Made by a program: the position numbers and the translations under genes
Source: Ancylobacter sp. IITR112
Lineage (GTDB): Bacteria > Pseudomonadota > Alphaproteobacteria > Rhizobiales > Xanthobacteraceae
Assembly (NCBI RefSeq): GCF_041415945.1
Contig: NZ_JBGCUS010000001.1
Coordinates: 2,914,001 to 2,978,000 of the forward strand
Direction of reading: 5' to 3'
DNA length: 64,000 nucleotides
Notes under the pieces: generated by a model
Seen by the model: the letters and a program-made list of their open reading frames with translations, nothing else
The model's database searches: none
Told to the model about the DNA's origin: nothing
Shown here: positions 17,773 through 26,881 of the stretch, piece after piece
Layout: the number at the start of each line of letters is the position of its first letter
Position numbering within the stretch: the stretch's first letter is position 1

Positions 17773-18297
17773 ATGGATATTTCGCGCATTTCGGTCGGGC
17801 CGAACCCGCCTGACGAAGTCCACGCCATCATCGAAATCCCGGCCGGCGGCGCGCCGGTCAAGTATGAAATCCACAAGGATTCGGGCGCGCTGTTCGTCGA
17901 CCGCTTCCTGCACACGCCGATGTTCTACCCCGGCAATTACGGCTTCGTGCCGAACACGCTGGGCGATGACGGCGACCCGATCGACGTGATCGTCATCTCG
18001 CCGATCCCGCTGCTGGCCGGCTGCGTCATCGCCTGCCGCCCGATCGGCGTGCTGATGATGACCGACGAGAAGGGCGGCGACGAGAAGATCCTCGCCGTAC
18101 CGGCGGACTCGGTCTATCCCTACCACTCCAAGATCAAGAGCTATGCCGACCTGCCGGAGCTCGTCATCGAGCAGGTGGCCCACTTCTTCACCCACTACAA
18201 GGATCTGGAGAAGGGCAAGAAGGTCTCGTTGGCCGGCTGGGAAGGCCCGGAGCGCGCCCGTGAGCTGATCCTCAAGGCGATCGCCGCCTATAAGTGA
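17773..18297 (+). CDS. ppa: Inorganic pyrophosphatase
   Basis: 174 residues, the usual length of family I soluble pyrophosphatases. GGAG at 17762-17765 supports the ATG at 17773. It hydrolyses PPi to phosphate in the cytosol with Mg2+. The family signature is DGDPIDVIV, and the KYEIHKDSG and YPGNYGFVPNT active-site segments are intact. It is divergent from the zinc operon and followed by a strong terminator. Confidence 0.97.
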   Translation: MDISRISVGPNPPDEVHAIIEIPAGGAPVKYEIHKDSGALFVDRFLHTPMFYPGNYGFVPNTLGDDGDPIDVIVISPIPLLAGCVIACRPIGVLMMTDEKGGDEKILAVPADSVYPYHSKIKSYADLPELVIEQVAHFFTHYKDLEKGKKVSLAGWEGPERARELILKAIAAYK

Positions 18298-18324
18298 GCG
18301 CGGCTCGATCGCCAGCCTGTCGCG

Positions 18325-18352
18325 AAAGGCCCGGCCTCGTCCGGGCCTTTTT
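18325..18352 (+). terminator. Rho-independent terminator of ppa
   Basis: Perfect 10-bp stem AAAGGCCCGG (18325-18334) / CCGGGCCTTT (18341-18350) with loop CCTCGT, running into five T residues, 27 bases after the ppa stop. Confidence 0.9.
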
Positions 18353-18379
18353 GCTGTCCGGGCCTTGGGTCGGCGGGTC

Positions 18380-19429
18380 CTACGCCGCCGCGTCGGCAAA
18401 ACCCATCTGCGCCAGCGCCCGCTGCACGCCGGTCGTGAGGATCACGCCCTCGCGTGCCGCGCGCTCCCGGTTGGCGAGCCGCCTCGTGCCGGGCAGCCGC
18501 GCGCCGGCCTCGCTCTCGATGGCCAGCGCCAGGCGCTCCAGATGGTCGAGATAGGCGTCGCCCGCGACCACGCCGGGGTTGATGGCGATGATCACATGCC
18601 CCACCGCCGCCGGCGGGCCCTCGCCATCGAAGAAGCTCGGCGCGTCGAAGGAGAAGGTGGAGGCGGTGAGCGCCGCCGCCATCACCTCGATCACGAAGGC
18701 GAGCGCCGTGCCCTTGGCGTCGCCCATCGGCACCATGGTGCCGGCGAGCCCCGCCTTGGCGTCGGTGGTTGGATTGCCGTCACGGTCGAAGGCCCAGCCC
18801 TCGGGAATGCTCTCCTCCCCGCGCTGCACCGCCGCCAGAAGATTGCCGCGCGCCACACGGGCGACGGAAAGGTCCACTACCGTCGGCGCCCGCCCCTTCA
18901 GCGGCGTGGCGAAGGCGATGGGATTGGTGCCGAACACCGCCCGCTTTCCGCCCCAGGGGGCGATGGAGGCCGAGGCGTTGGAAAAGGCGAGTCCGACCAG
19001 CCCCTCATTCGCCAGCGTCTCCACCGGCTGGCCGGCGACGCCGAAATGGCTGGAACGTCGCACCGCCATCAGCGCCACCCCACTCGCCCGCGCCATCGCC
19101 GCCAATTCGGGCAAGCCATGGGCAAGGGCGGGATAGGCAAAGCCATTGGCCGCATCCACCGCCAGCACGGCCGGCGCGACGGCACGCAGGCGCGGCACCG
19201 CATGGCCGTCGATCTTGCCGGCAGCGACCATGGCGCTGTAGCTCGGCAGCCGGGTCAGGCCGTGGGTGGCGAGGCCGTCCGCCTCGGCCCGCACCAGCGC
19301 GTCGGCGGTCACTTCGGCATTGCCGGGAGCGGCGCCGAAGCGCTCAAGCACCCGCGCCGCATAGGCGCGGGCAGCGTCAAGCGAGAGAGGGCGGGAATGG
19401 AACGCCACCCGTGCGACCGAGCCTTCCAT
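18380..19429 (-). CDS. Ldh-family (malate/L-lactate/ureidoglycolate-type) NAD(P)-dependent dehydrogenase
   Basis: 349 residues of the Ldh_2 family, a fold distinct from classical lactate dehydrogenase. Members oxidise malate, sulfolactate or ureidoglycolate, or reduce cyclic imines. Family features: DGLATHGLTRLPSY with the catalytic His, RRSSHFGVAGQPVE, GTNPIAFATP and VVDLSVA. The substrate cannot be told from sequence. Its ATG overlaps the stop of the creatininase-family gene by one base (TGATG), so the two are coupled and probably act in one catabolic route. Confidence 0.85.
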   Translation of the reverse strand: MEGSVARVAFHSRPLSLDAARAYAARVLERFGAAPGNAEVTADALVRAEADGLATHGLTRLPSYSAMVAAGKIDGHAVPRLRAVAPAVLAVDAANGFAYPALAHGLPELAAMARASGVALMAVRRSSHFGVAGQPVETLANEGLVGLAFSNASASIAPWGGKRAVFGTNPIAFATPLKGRAPTVVDLSVARVARGNLLAAVQRGEESIPEGWAFDRDGNPTTDAKAGLAGTMVPMGDAKGTALAFVIEVMAAALTASTFSFDAPSFFDGEGPPAAVGHVIIAINPGVVAGDAYLDHLERLALAIESEAGARLPGTRRLANRERAAREGVILTTGVQRALAQMGFADAAA

Positions 19430-20247
19430 CAGCGCACCGCCCCGCCGCGCGGCCCCGCCGGCAGCCGCGCCAGATCGAAACGGTGCACGTCGCCGAGCAG
19501 TTCGACGAAGGCACGCGCGCCATAGAGGGCGCAGACCTCGCCCTTCTCCAGGCTTGCCTCGGTGGCATCGCCCATCGCGCCGGTGGGCTGGATGTCCTGC
19601 GCCATCCAGCCGAAGCCGGCCGGCGCGCCCGCGCGCAGATAGGCGAATTCCTGTTCCATGCCGAGCGTGACCGGGGGAAAGTCCCGCACCTCGTCCATCC
19701 TCACCGTATCGGGCCGGAAGGCGAGCATCAGCGAGGTCTCCACCCCGCCGGCATGGATGCCATGCTGGCGCTCCTGCGCGGTGAACAGGCCCTCGGGATA
19801 GCCGAAGCGATGCCAGGAGACCATGACCGCCAGCATGCCGAGCCGCGCCCGCAGCTCGCGCGCGACGATGTCGAGGATCGGCACATTGCCGCCATGCGAG
19901 TTGACGATCACCAGCTTGCGCACCCCGGCGCGGTGCACACTCTCGCCGATCTCGGTCCAGGCACGGATCACCGTCTCCGCCGAAAGAGTCAGCGTGCCGG
20001 GAAAATCGAGATGCTCGTTCGACTTGCCGATCGCCTGCATCGGCAGGAACAGCGCCGGCAGATCATCAGGCAGCAGCCGCGCCACTTCCCTGAGATAGCC
20101 CTCGCCGATGAAGGCGTCGACGCCCACCGGCAGATGCGGCCCGTGCTGTTCCACCGCCGCCACCGGCAAGACGGCGATCCAGTTCTCGGTGTCACCCTGG
20201 GAGAAGTCGACCCAGGTGAGTTCGGTCCAGAAGCGTTTGGGGGGCAT
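19429..20247 (-). CDS. Creatininase-family amidohydrolase
   Basis: 272 residues. Metal-binding motifs of the creatininase/FAPy-deformylase family are intact: EQHGPHLP (E33-P40) with D44, NSHGGN, and HAGGVETS. Known members hydrolyse creatinine, formamidopyrimidines, or the lactam of mycofactocin precursors. The neighbours (RidA-like, Ldh-type dehydrogenase, cytosine-deaminase-like enzyme, NMT1 transporter) suggest ring or amide opening of a small nitrogen compound. The exact substrate is unknown. Confidence 0.87.
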   Translation of the reverse strand: MPPKRFWTELTWVDFSQGDTENWIAVLPVAAVEQHGPHLPVGVDAFIGEGYLREVARLLPDDLPALFLPMQAIGKSNEHLDFPGTLTLSAETVIRAWTEIGESVHRAGVRKLVIVNSHGGNVPILDIVARELRARLGMLAVMVSWHRFGYPEGLFTAQERQHGIHAGGVETSLMLAFRPDTVRMDEVRDFPPVTLGMEQEFAYLRAGAPAGFGWMAQDIQPTGAMGDATEASLEKGEVCALYGARAFVELLGDVHRFDLARLPAGPRGGAVR

Positions 20248-20283
20248 GGCACGGCTCCGGTCGTTGCAGGCGGCGTTCTAGGC

Positions 20284-20673
20284 TCAATCCAGCCGGGCCG
20301 CCAGCGCCTCGATTTCCACCTTGAATTCCGGCCGGGCGAAGCCGGAAACGATCATCAGCGTCGAGGCCGGCGGCGGGGCGGCGATGAAGCGGTCGCGCGC
20401 GGCCATATAGCCGGAAAGATGGGCGCGGTCGGTGACATAGGCGTTGAGCCGCACGATGTCCGCGCGCCCCATTCCCGCCGCCTCCAGGCAGGCCTCGATG
20501 GCGGCGAAGCACAGCGCCGCCTGCTCTTCCACGCTCTCGGGAATGGCGTCGTCCGGGGTGATGCCGAGCTGGCCGGAGACCAGCAGCAGCCGGGCGCCGG
20601 CGGGAATTTCCACCGCATGGCTGTAGCGGGCGAAAGGCGCGCGGATGGCGGGCGGCACGAGGTGGCGAAGCAT
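20284..20673 (-). CDS. RidA-family (YjgF) protein lacking the canonical arginine
   Basis: 129 residues from the ATG at 20673, the normal RidA length. RidA enzymes hydrolyse enamine/imine intermediates using a conserved Arg in a PARxxV motif. Here the segment reads PPASTLMIV, so the Arg is replaced by Ser (about S104). It therefore belongs to a divergent Rid subgroup and may act on a pathway-specific substrate, as RutC-like proteins do. It is first of three minus-strand genes, upstream of the creatininase-family gene. Confidence 0.85.
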   Translation of the reverse strand: MLRHLVPPAIRAPFARYSHAVEIPAGARLLLVSGQLGITPDDAIPESVEEQAALCFAAIEACLEAAGMGRADIVRLNAYVTDRAHLSGYMAARDRFIAAPPPASTLMIVSGFARPEFKVEIEALAARLD

Positions 20674-20717
20674 GGGCGAATCCCGGAATTGGCCGCAGCC
20701 GGCTGACCGATGCTGCG

Positions 20718-20752
20718 CATGCACAGTTCTCTCGCGACAGCGTATGTGCATG
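20718..20752. promoter_or_regulatory. 8-bp inverted repeat in the divergent promoter of the catabolic cluster
   Basis: CATGCACA (20718-20725) and TGTGCATG (20745-20752) with a 19-base spacer, between the divergent RidA-like gene and the ABC transporter operon. This is a plausible operator controlling both directions; the regulator is not identified. Confidence 0.4.
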
Positions 20753-20826
20753 GCGATTAAGCTCGCCTATCATGAGGGCATGGGTTCCGTCACGCACTGC
20801 CCTTGTTAGCCCGGATGGAGATTTCG

Positions 20827-21852
20827 ATGCGCCCGCGTCTGCCGCGCTTGCGTTCCCTGTTCCCCCTCGCCGCGCTGGGTGCGCTGGCCCTCGCCACCCT
20901 GTTCACGGCCGCGCCAGCACATGCGGCCGACAAGGTGACCTTCGGCACCAATTGGGTCGCTCAGGCGGAGCATGGCGGCTTCTACCAGGCGGTGGCGGAT
21001 GGCACCTATGCGAAATACGGGCTCGACGTCACCATCATGCCGGGCGGCCCGCAGGCCAATAACCGGCTGCTGCTCCCCGTCGGCAAGATCGACTTCTACA
21101 TGGGTGCCAACATGCTGCAGGCGATTTCCTCGGTGGTGGAGAACATCCCCACCGTGGTCGTCGCCGCTATGTTCCAGAAGGACCCGCAGGTCCTCATCGC
21201 CCATCCCGACGTGACCGCCTTCGAGCAGCTCAAGACCCGGACGCTGTTCATCTCCAAGGAGGGGCTGGCGAGCTACTACCAGTGGCTGATCGCCGATTAC
21301 GGCTTCAGCGAGGACCAGGTGAAGCCCTACACCTTCAACGCCGCGCCGTTCCTCGTCGACAAGAACAGCGCCATGCAGGGCTACATCACCTCCGAACCCT
21401 ACGCTGTGGAACAGCAGGGCGGCTTCAAGCCGAGCCTGTTCTTGCTCGCCGATTACGGCTTCGAGACCTACGCCACCACCATCGAGACCCGGACCGAGCT
21501 GGTGAAGCAGAATCCCGACCTCGTGCAGCGCTTCGTCGATGCCTCGATCATCGGCTGGTACAATTATCTCTATGGCGACAACGCCAAGGCCAATGCCCTG
21601 ATCAAGCAGGACAACCCGGAGATGACCGACGCCATGATCGCCTTCTCCATCGCCAAGATGAAGGAATATGGCATCGTCGATTCCGGCGACACCACCTCGC
21701 TCGGCATCGGCGCCATGAGCGATGCGCGGATGAAGGCGTTCTACGACAAGATGGTGAAGGCCAAGGTGCTGGCGCCCGGCATCGACTACGCCAAGTCCTA
21801 CACGCTGCACTTCGTCAATAAGGGCGTCGGCAAGGAGCTGGCGCCGAAATGA
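20827..21852 (+). CDS. ABC transporter substrate-binding protein, NMT1/THI5-like
   Basis: 341 residues. The ATG at 20827 has GGAG at 20817-20820 and opens a signal peptide of about 32 residues ending APAHA. The mature part begins KVTFGTNWVAQAEHGGFYQAVADGTYAKYGLDV, the typical opening of the NMT1/ThiY/SsuA class that binds pyrimidine precursors, nitrate, sulfonates or similar. It is followed by the ATPase and permease of the same importer, and by a cytosine-deaminase-like enzyme, which favours a pyrimidine or related heterocycle as ligand. Confidence 0.88.
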   Translation: MRPRLPRLRSLFPLAALGALALATLFTAAPAHAADKVTFGTNWVAQAEHGGFYQAVADGTYAKYGLDVTIMPGGPQANNRLLLPVGKIDFYMGANMLQAISSVVENIPTVVVAAMFQKDPQVLIAHPDVTAFEQLKTRTLFISKEGLASYYQWLIADYGFSEDQVKPYTFNAAPFLVDKNSAMQGYITSEPYAVEQQGGFKPSLFLLADYGFETYATTIETRTELVKQNPDLVQRFVDASIIGWYNYLYGDNAKANALIKQDNPEMTDAMIAFSIAKMKEYGIVDSGDTTSLGIGAMSDARMKAFYDKMVKAKVLAPGIDYAKSYTLHFVNKGVGKELAPK

Positions 21853-21889
21853 GGCGTGGCTTTCCCCTCGCATGCGTCGCGGGCCGGGC

Positions 21890-22714
21890 ATGAACGCCCG
21901 CGCCCCCGACCTCGCCCCGCCCCCGGTGACGAAGGGCGCGCCGCTGCTGCGCCTTTCCGGCGTCGGCAAGCGCTTCGGTAACGGGGTCACCGCGCTGGAG
22001 GGGCTGGACATGGAGGTGCACGAAGGCGAGTTCGTCTCGCTGCTCGGCCCCTCCGGCTGCGGCAAGTCGACGGCGCTACGCCTCATCGCCGGCCTCGCCG
22101 AGCCGAGCGAGGGCCGGCTGGACTGGGACGCCGACGCGAAGGCCCGGCAGGCCCAGCAGGCGCGGGACCGCCACTCCATCGGCTTCGTGTTTCAGGAGCC
22201 GACGCTGATGCCGTGGGCTAGCGTGTTCGGCAATGTCCATCTGCCGCTGAAACTCGCCGGAATCAGCCGGCGCGAGGCCGAGCCCGCCATCATGGAAGCG
22301 CTGGAACTGGTCGGCCTCGCCGCCTTCCGCGACGCCTATCCGCGCGAGCTTTCCGGCGGCATGAAGATGCGGGTCTCCATCGCCCGCGCGCTCGTCACCA
22401 AGCCGCGCCTCTTACTGATGGACGAGCCCTTCGCCGCGCTGGACGAGATCACCCGCTTCAAGCTGAACAATGATCTGCTCGCCGTGTGGCGGCGGCTGAA
22501 CTGCACCATCGTCTTCGTCACCCATTCGGTGTTCGAGTCGGTCTATCTCTCCTCCCGCATCCTGGTGTTCCGCGCCCGGCCGGGGCGCATTTCGGCCGAA
22601 CTCGCCATCGCTGCGGACCAGCCGCGCGACGAGGCCTTCCGCACCTCGCCGGAATATGCGGCGCTGTGCCGCGAAACCTCGCTCGCCCTCGCCCGGGCGA
22701 TGGATGCGGGTTAG
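21890..22714 (+). CDS. ABC transporter ATPase (SsuB/TauB/ThiZ type)
   Basis: 274 residues from the ATG at 21890; an in-frame ATG at 21872 is also possible and neither has a clear ribosome site. Motifs: Walker A GPSGCGKSTAL, Q-loop VFQEPTLMPW, signature LSGGMKMRVSIARAL, Walker B LLLMDEPFAALDE, and the switch His in FVTHSVFES. It energises import with the neighbouring permease and binding protein. Confidence 0.9.
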   Translation: MNARAPDLAPPPVTKGAPLLRLSGVGKRFGNGVTALEGLDMEVHEGEFVSLLGPSGCGKSTALRLIAGLAEPSEGRLDWDADAKARQAQQARDRHSIGFVFQEPTLMPWASVFGNVHLPLKLAGISRREAEPAIMEALELVGLAAFRDAYPRELSGGMKMRVSIARALVTKPRLLLMDEPFAALDEITRFKLNNDLLAVWRRLNCTIVFVTHSVFESVYLSSRILVFRARPGRISAELAIAADQPRDEAFRTSPEYAALCRETSLALARAMDAG

Positions 22715-22723
22715 GAGACGGGC

Positions 22724-23506
22724 ATGACCACCTCGCCGCTGCGCTGGCTTTTGCCCCTCGGCGTGCTGACGGCTCTCATCCTTGGCTGGGAAGCGGTGGT
22801 GAAGCTGAACAACCTCCCGCCCTATGTGCTGCCGGCGCCGGACGCGGTGCTGGCGACGCTGGTCAAGGACCGCGCGGTGCTGTTCGCCTCCATGCTGGTG
22901 ACGCTGCAGACCACGCTGGTCGCGCTGGCGCTCGCCGTGGTCGGCGGCGTTGCCCTGGCGCTGCTGTTCGCCAGCGCCCGCATTGTCGAGTTCTCGCTGT
23001 TCCCCATCGCGGTGATCCTGCAGGTGACGCCCGTCATCGCCGTGGCCCCGCTGATGCTGATCTATCTCTCCACCGACAGCGCCGTGCTGCTCTGCGCCTG
23101 GATCGTCGCCTTCTTCCCCGTGCTGTCCAACACCACGCTGGGGCTGAACTCGGTCGATCCCAATCTGCGCGACCTGTTCCGCCTCTCCGGCGCCTCGCGC
23201 TGGCAAACCTTGGCGCAGCTCAAACTGCCCACCGCCCTACCCTATTTCCTCGGCGGGCTGCGCATTGCCGGCGGGCTGGCGCTGATCGGCGCGGTGGTCG
23301 GCGAGATCGCCGCCGGCTCGGCCGGGCAAGGGTCGGGCCTCGCCTTCCGCATTGTCGAATCCGCCTATCGGCTCAACATTCCGCGCCTGTTCGCCGCACT
23401 GCTGCTCATCTCGCTCACCGGCATCCTCATCTATGCCGCGCTGAGCCTACTCTCCTGGCTGGTGTTACGGCGCTGGCACGAAAGCGAACTGGGTGGCCGG
23501 ACGTGA
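22724..23506 (+). CDS. ABC transporter permease (SsuC/ThiX type)
   Basis: 260 residues with about six membrane spans and the binding-protein-dependent transport signature around RLSGASRWQTLAQLKLPTALPYF, the EAA-type loop that docks the ATPase. AGGAG lies just before the ATG. The TGA overlaps the GTG of the next gene as GTGA, so importer and enzyme are translationally coupled. Confidence 0.9.
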   Translation: MTTSPLRWLLPLGVLTALILGWEAVVKLNNLPPYVLPAPDAVLATLVKDRAVLFASMLVTLQTTLVALALAVVGGVALALLFASARIVEFSLFPIAVILQVTPVIAVAPLMLIYLSTDSAVLLCAWIVAFFPVLSNTTLGLNSVDPNLRDLFRLSGASRWQTLAQLKLPTALPYFLGGLRIAGGLALIGAVVGEIAAGSAGQGSGLAFRIVESAYRLNIPRLFAALLLISLTGILIYAALSLLSWLVLRRWHESELGGRT

Positions 23507-24819
23507 CGCTCGATCTAGAAGCCCCGCCCGCCGCCTTCGTGCTGGGCCATGCCCGTGTGCCCGCCTGTCTCGTTCCGGCCTTGGCCGGGCCGCCGGATGC
23601 GGAGGGGTTGGTGGCGGTCGACATCGCGGTGGAAGGGGCGCGGCTCGCCCGTCTCGCGCCGGCCGGCGCGCTGGTCGAGGCCGGGCCGCGGCTTGAATGT
23701 CGGGGCGGCTTGGTGCTGCCCGGCCTCGTCGACATCCACACCCATCTCGACAAGGGTTTCATCTGGAAGCGGGCGCCCAACCCGGACGGCAGTTTCGACG
23801 GGGCGGTGCAGGCGGTGAACGCGGACCGCACCGCGCATTGGAGTGAGGAGGACATAGGCCGGCGCTTCGATTTCGGCCTACGCTGCGCCTATGCCCATGG
23901 CACGGTGGCGATCCGCACCCATCTCGATTCCGACGGCCCGCGCGCCGCCGGCGCATGGCGGGTCTTCACCCAGATGCGCGAGGCCTGGCGCGGGCGGATC
24001 GAGCTGCAGGCCGTCGGCCTCATCGCTATCGACCGCGTGCTCGACGACAGCGCGTTCACGCCTTTGCTGGATCTGGTGCGCGCCCATGGCGGCCGCCTTG
24101 GCGCCTATACCTATCTCACCCCCAGCCTCGAAGCAGGCCTCGCCCGGCTGTTCGACGCCGCCGAGCGCTTCGGCCTCGAGCTCGACCTGCATGTGGATGA
24201 GCGGGACCGCGAGGGGCGCGGGCTCGACCTTCTCGCGCGCATGGCGCTGGAGCGCCGCTTTGAGGGGCCGATCCTCGCCGGCCATTGCTGCGCTCTGGCG
24301 GTGAATCGGGAGGACGAGATCGACCGCACGCTCGACCTTGTGGCGGAGGCCGGCATTGCCGTCGTCTCGCTGCCCATGTGCAATCTCTATTTGCAGGACC
24401 GCCAGCCCGGCCGCACCCCGCGCTGGCGCGGCGTCACCCTGCTGCACGAGATGAAGGCGCGCGGCATCCCGGTCATGGTGGCGAGCGACAATGCGCGCGA
24501 TCCCTTCTATGCCTATGGCGACCTCGATCTCGTCGAGGTGTACCGGGAGGCCGCCCGCATCGCCCATCTCGACCATCCCCATGGCGACGGGCCTGCGCTC
24601 ATCTCCCGCACGCCGGCGGCGCATATGGGCGTGGAGGCCGGAACGTTGGCCGAGGGAGCGCCCGCCGATCTCTCGCTCTTCCCCGCGCGCAGCCTCAATG
24701 AATGGCTCGCCCGCCCGCTGGCGGCGCGCATCGTGCTCCGCGCGGGCCGTGCCATCGACACCACGCCGCCCGACTATGCCGAGCTGGACGACCTGATGGA
24801 GCGCCCGCGTGAGCTATGA
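23503..24819 (+). CDS. Cytosine-deaminase-like metal-dependent amidohydrolase
   Basis: 438 residues with a GTG start inside the permease stop. CodA/amidohydrolase motifs: HTHLDKGF with metal ligands H79 and H81, DLHVDERD, GHCCALA, and VASDNARDPFYAYGD near the C-terminus with the metal-binding Asp. Cytosine deaminase and its relatives (creatinine, isoguanine and pterin deaminases) share this set. Coupled to an NMT1-type importer, it likely deaminates or hydrolyses the imported compound. The substrate is unproven. Confidence 0.87.
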   Translation: MTLDLEAPPAAFVLGHARVPACLVPALAGPPDAEGLVAVDIAVEGARLARLAPAGALVEAGPRLECRGGLVLPGLVDIHTHLDKGFIWKRAPNPDGSFDGAVQAVNADRTAHWSEEDIGRRFDFGLRCAYAHGTVAIRTHLDSDGPRAAGAWRVFTQMREAWRGRIELQAVGLIAIDRVLDDSAFTPLLDLVRAHGGRLGAYTYLTPSLEAGLARLFDAAERFGLELDLHVDERDREGRGLDLLARMALERRFEGPILAGHCCALAVNREDEIDRTLDLVAEAGIAVVSLPMCNLYLQDRQPGRTPRWRGVTLLHEMKARGIPVMVASDNARDPFYAYGDLDLVEVYREAARIAHLDHPHGDGPALISRTPAAHMGVEAGTLAEGAPADLSLFPARSLNEWLARPLAARIVLRAGRAIDTTPPDYAELDDLMERPREL

Positions 24820-26230
24820 CCTTCCCGCGCTGAAGGCCCGGCTCGCGGGCATCCGGCTGGAGGAAAATCCGGCCGTGCTGCGGCAGAAGAGTCGCGATTT
24901 CTACTGGTACTCGCCGACGCTGAAGCGCCAGCTCGACGGCGTCATCGGCGACATTCTCGCCGCACCGACGCACGAAGACGACGTGCTGCGCATCCTCGCC
25001 GCCTGCTTCGAACTCGGCATTCCCGTCACCCCGCGCGGCACCGGCACCGGCAATTACGGTCAGGCCATGCCGCTGGCGGGCGGGCTGGTGCTCGACCTCT
25101 CCGGCCTCGACACGGTGCTGGAGATCGCCCCCGGCCGGGTGCGGGCGCAGGCCGGCGCGCTGATCGCCGACATCGACGCCGCCTGCGCGGCGAGCGGGCA
25201 GGAACTGCGGCTGCACCCGTCCACCTACCGCACCGCCACCCTTGGTGGCTTCATCGCCGGCGGCTCCGGCGGCGTCGGCTCGATCACATGGGGCGGGCTG
25301 CGCGATCTCGGCAACATCGTCGCGCTGCGCATCGCTACGATGGAGGCGACGCCGCGGATTCTGGAGCTTTCCGGCGAGGCGGTGCAGACCGTCGCCCACG
25401 CCTATGGCACCAACGGCATCATCCTCGATGTCGAGATGCCGCTCGCCCCCGCCTATGACTGGATCGAGGCCATCATCGGCTTCGAGGATTTTGGCGCTGC
25501 CGCCGCCTATGCCAACGCACTCGGCGAACAGGACGCGATCCTGAAAAAGCTGCTTTCGGTCATCGCCGCGCCGATCCCGCAGACGAGCTTTTTGCGTCAC
25601 CGGCCCTTCCTGCCGGAGGGCCGGCACATCGTGCTGGTGATGCTGGCGCCGATGGCGCGCGCCGCCTTCGAGAGCTTCACCGCCCGCTGCGGCGGGGACA
25701 TGCTGTTCCGTTCCGATCTCCTGTCGCCGGAGGAGCGGAAAGGCCTGCCGCCGCTCTACGAACTCGCCTGGAACCACACGACGCTGCGGGCGCTGCGGGT
25801 AGATCCCGCCATCACCTATCTGCAGACGCTCTACCCGTTTCCGCACCAGCTCGCCCTCGTGGAGAAGGTGCACACCTTGCTGGGCGAGGAGGTGCCGGCG
25901 CATCTCGAATTCGTGCGCTTCGACGGCAAGGTCACCTGTTTCGGCCTGCCGCTGGTGCGCTTCACCTCCGAAGATCGGCTTGAGGAAATCGTCGCCCTGC
26001 ATGAGGAACTGGGCATTCCGGTGTTCAACCCGCACCGCTACACGCTGGAGGAAGGCGGGATGAAGCAGACCGACCCGGCGCAGCTCGCCTTCAAGCGCCA
26101 GGCGGACCCGCGCGGCCTGCTCAACCCCGGCAAGATGATCGCCTGGGAAAATCCCGACTTCGACTTTGCCACCGGCCGCACCTATCTGTTCCCCGGTCTG
26201 GGAGGCAGAGGCATGGAGGAGGCCGGCTGA
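24809..26230 (+). CDS. FAD-binding (PCMH/GlcD-type) oxidoreductase
   Basis: 473 residues; the GTG start at 24809 overlaps the previous gene by 11 bases. The N-terminal FAD PCMH domain includes PVTPRGTGTGNYGQAMPL and GGFIAGGSGGVGSITWG. The C-terminal half follows the GlcD/VAO pattern and ends RQADPRGLLNPGKMIAW. Such enzymes oxidise 2-hydroxy acids or amines. Its place between the amidohydrolase and a flavodoxin-like reductase indicates oxidation of the hydrolysed product. Confidence 0.87.
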   Translation: MSYDLPALKARLAGIRLEENPAVLRQKSRDFYWYSPTLKRQLDGVIGDILAAPTHEDDVLRILAACFELGIPVTPRGTGTGNYGQAMPLAGGLVLDLSGLDTVLEIAPGRVRAQAGALIADIDAACAASGQELRLHPSTYRTATLGGFIAGGSGGVGSITWGGLRDLGNIVALRIATMEATPRILELSGEAVQTVAHAYGTNGIILDVEMPLAPAYDWIEAIIGFEDFGAAAAYANALGEQDAILKKLLSVIAAPIPQTSFLRHRPFLPEGRHIVLVMLAPMARAAFESFTARCGGDMLFRSDLLSPEERKGLPPLYELAWNHTTLRALRVDPAITYLQTLYPFPHQLALVEKVHTLLGEEVPAHLEFVRFDGKVTCFGLPLVRFTSEDRLEEIVALHEELGIPVFNPHRYTLEEGGMKQTDPAQLAFKRQADPRGLLNPGKMIAWENPDFDFATGRTYLFPGLGGRGMEEAG

Positions 26231-26817
26231 TGCGCGCGCTTGTCGTCTACTGCCACCCGGTGGCGGAGAGCTTCACCGCCGGCGTGCGCGACGCAGTGAT
26301 CCGGGGCCTGAAGGCGGCCGGCCATGAGGTGGACCTTCTCGACCTCTATGGCGAGGGCGCCGATCCGGTTATGGGACGGGATGAGCGGCTCGCCTATCAT
26401 GAACCCGGCCTCAACACCGTACGCATCGCCGGTCATCTCGACCGGGTGAAGCAGGCGGACGCCCTCATCTTCGTCGCCCCCACCTGGTGGTATGGGCCGC
26501 CGGCCATGCTGAAAGGCTGGCTCGACCGCGTGCTGGTGCCGCATGAGACCTTCGGCATGCCGCAGCCCTTCCGCCCGCTGGAACGCCGGCTCACCAATAT
26601 CCGCCTCCTCGCCGCGGTCAGCACGCTCGGCTCGCCCTGGTACTGGTGGCTGTGGATCGGCCAGCCCGGCCGGCGCATCTTGCTCGACGGCATTGGCGGC
26701 ATCGTCCACCCGCGGGCGCGCAAGCTATGGCTGGCGCTGCACAGCATGGATTCGGCGAGCGCCGAACGCCGCGCCGCCTTCCTCGCCCGGGTGGAGGCAC
26801 GTTTCGCCCGGCTGTGA
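26230..26817 (+). CDS. NAD(P)H dehydrogenase, flavodoxin-like fold (KefF/NQO type)
   Basis: 195 residues starting in a TGATG overlap with the FAD oxidase. Flavodoxin-2 fold: ALVVYCHPVAESFTAG (FMN phosphate loop), IFVAPTWWYGPPAMLKGWLDRVL (FMN-contact and active-site segment). Cytosolic; it probably reduces a quinone or the pathway's electron carrier with NAD(P)H. Confidence 0.85.
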   Translation: MRALVVYCHPVAESFTAGVRDAVIRGLKAAGHEVDLLDLYGEGADPVMGRDERLAYHEPGLNTVRIAGHLDRVKQADALIFVAPTWWYGPPAMLKGWLDRVLVPHETFGMPQPFRPLERRLTNIRLLAAVSTLGSPWYWWLWIGQPGRRILLDGIGGIVHPRARKLWLALHSMDSASAERRAAFLARVEARFARL

Positions 26818-26824
26818 TGCCGCG

Positions 26825-26844
26825 CGGCAAAACGTGCTTTGCCG
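26825..26844 (+). terminator. Possible terminator after the importer/oxidase operon
   Basis: 7-bp stem CGGCAAA / TTTGCCG with loop ACGTGC, seven bases after the stop at 26817; CTTTT follows ten bases further on. Moderate support only. Confidence 0.4.
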
Positions 26845-26881
26845 GGCGTCCTTTTGCTGGCATCGCGAATTGTGTCACGGC

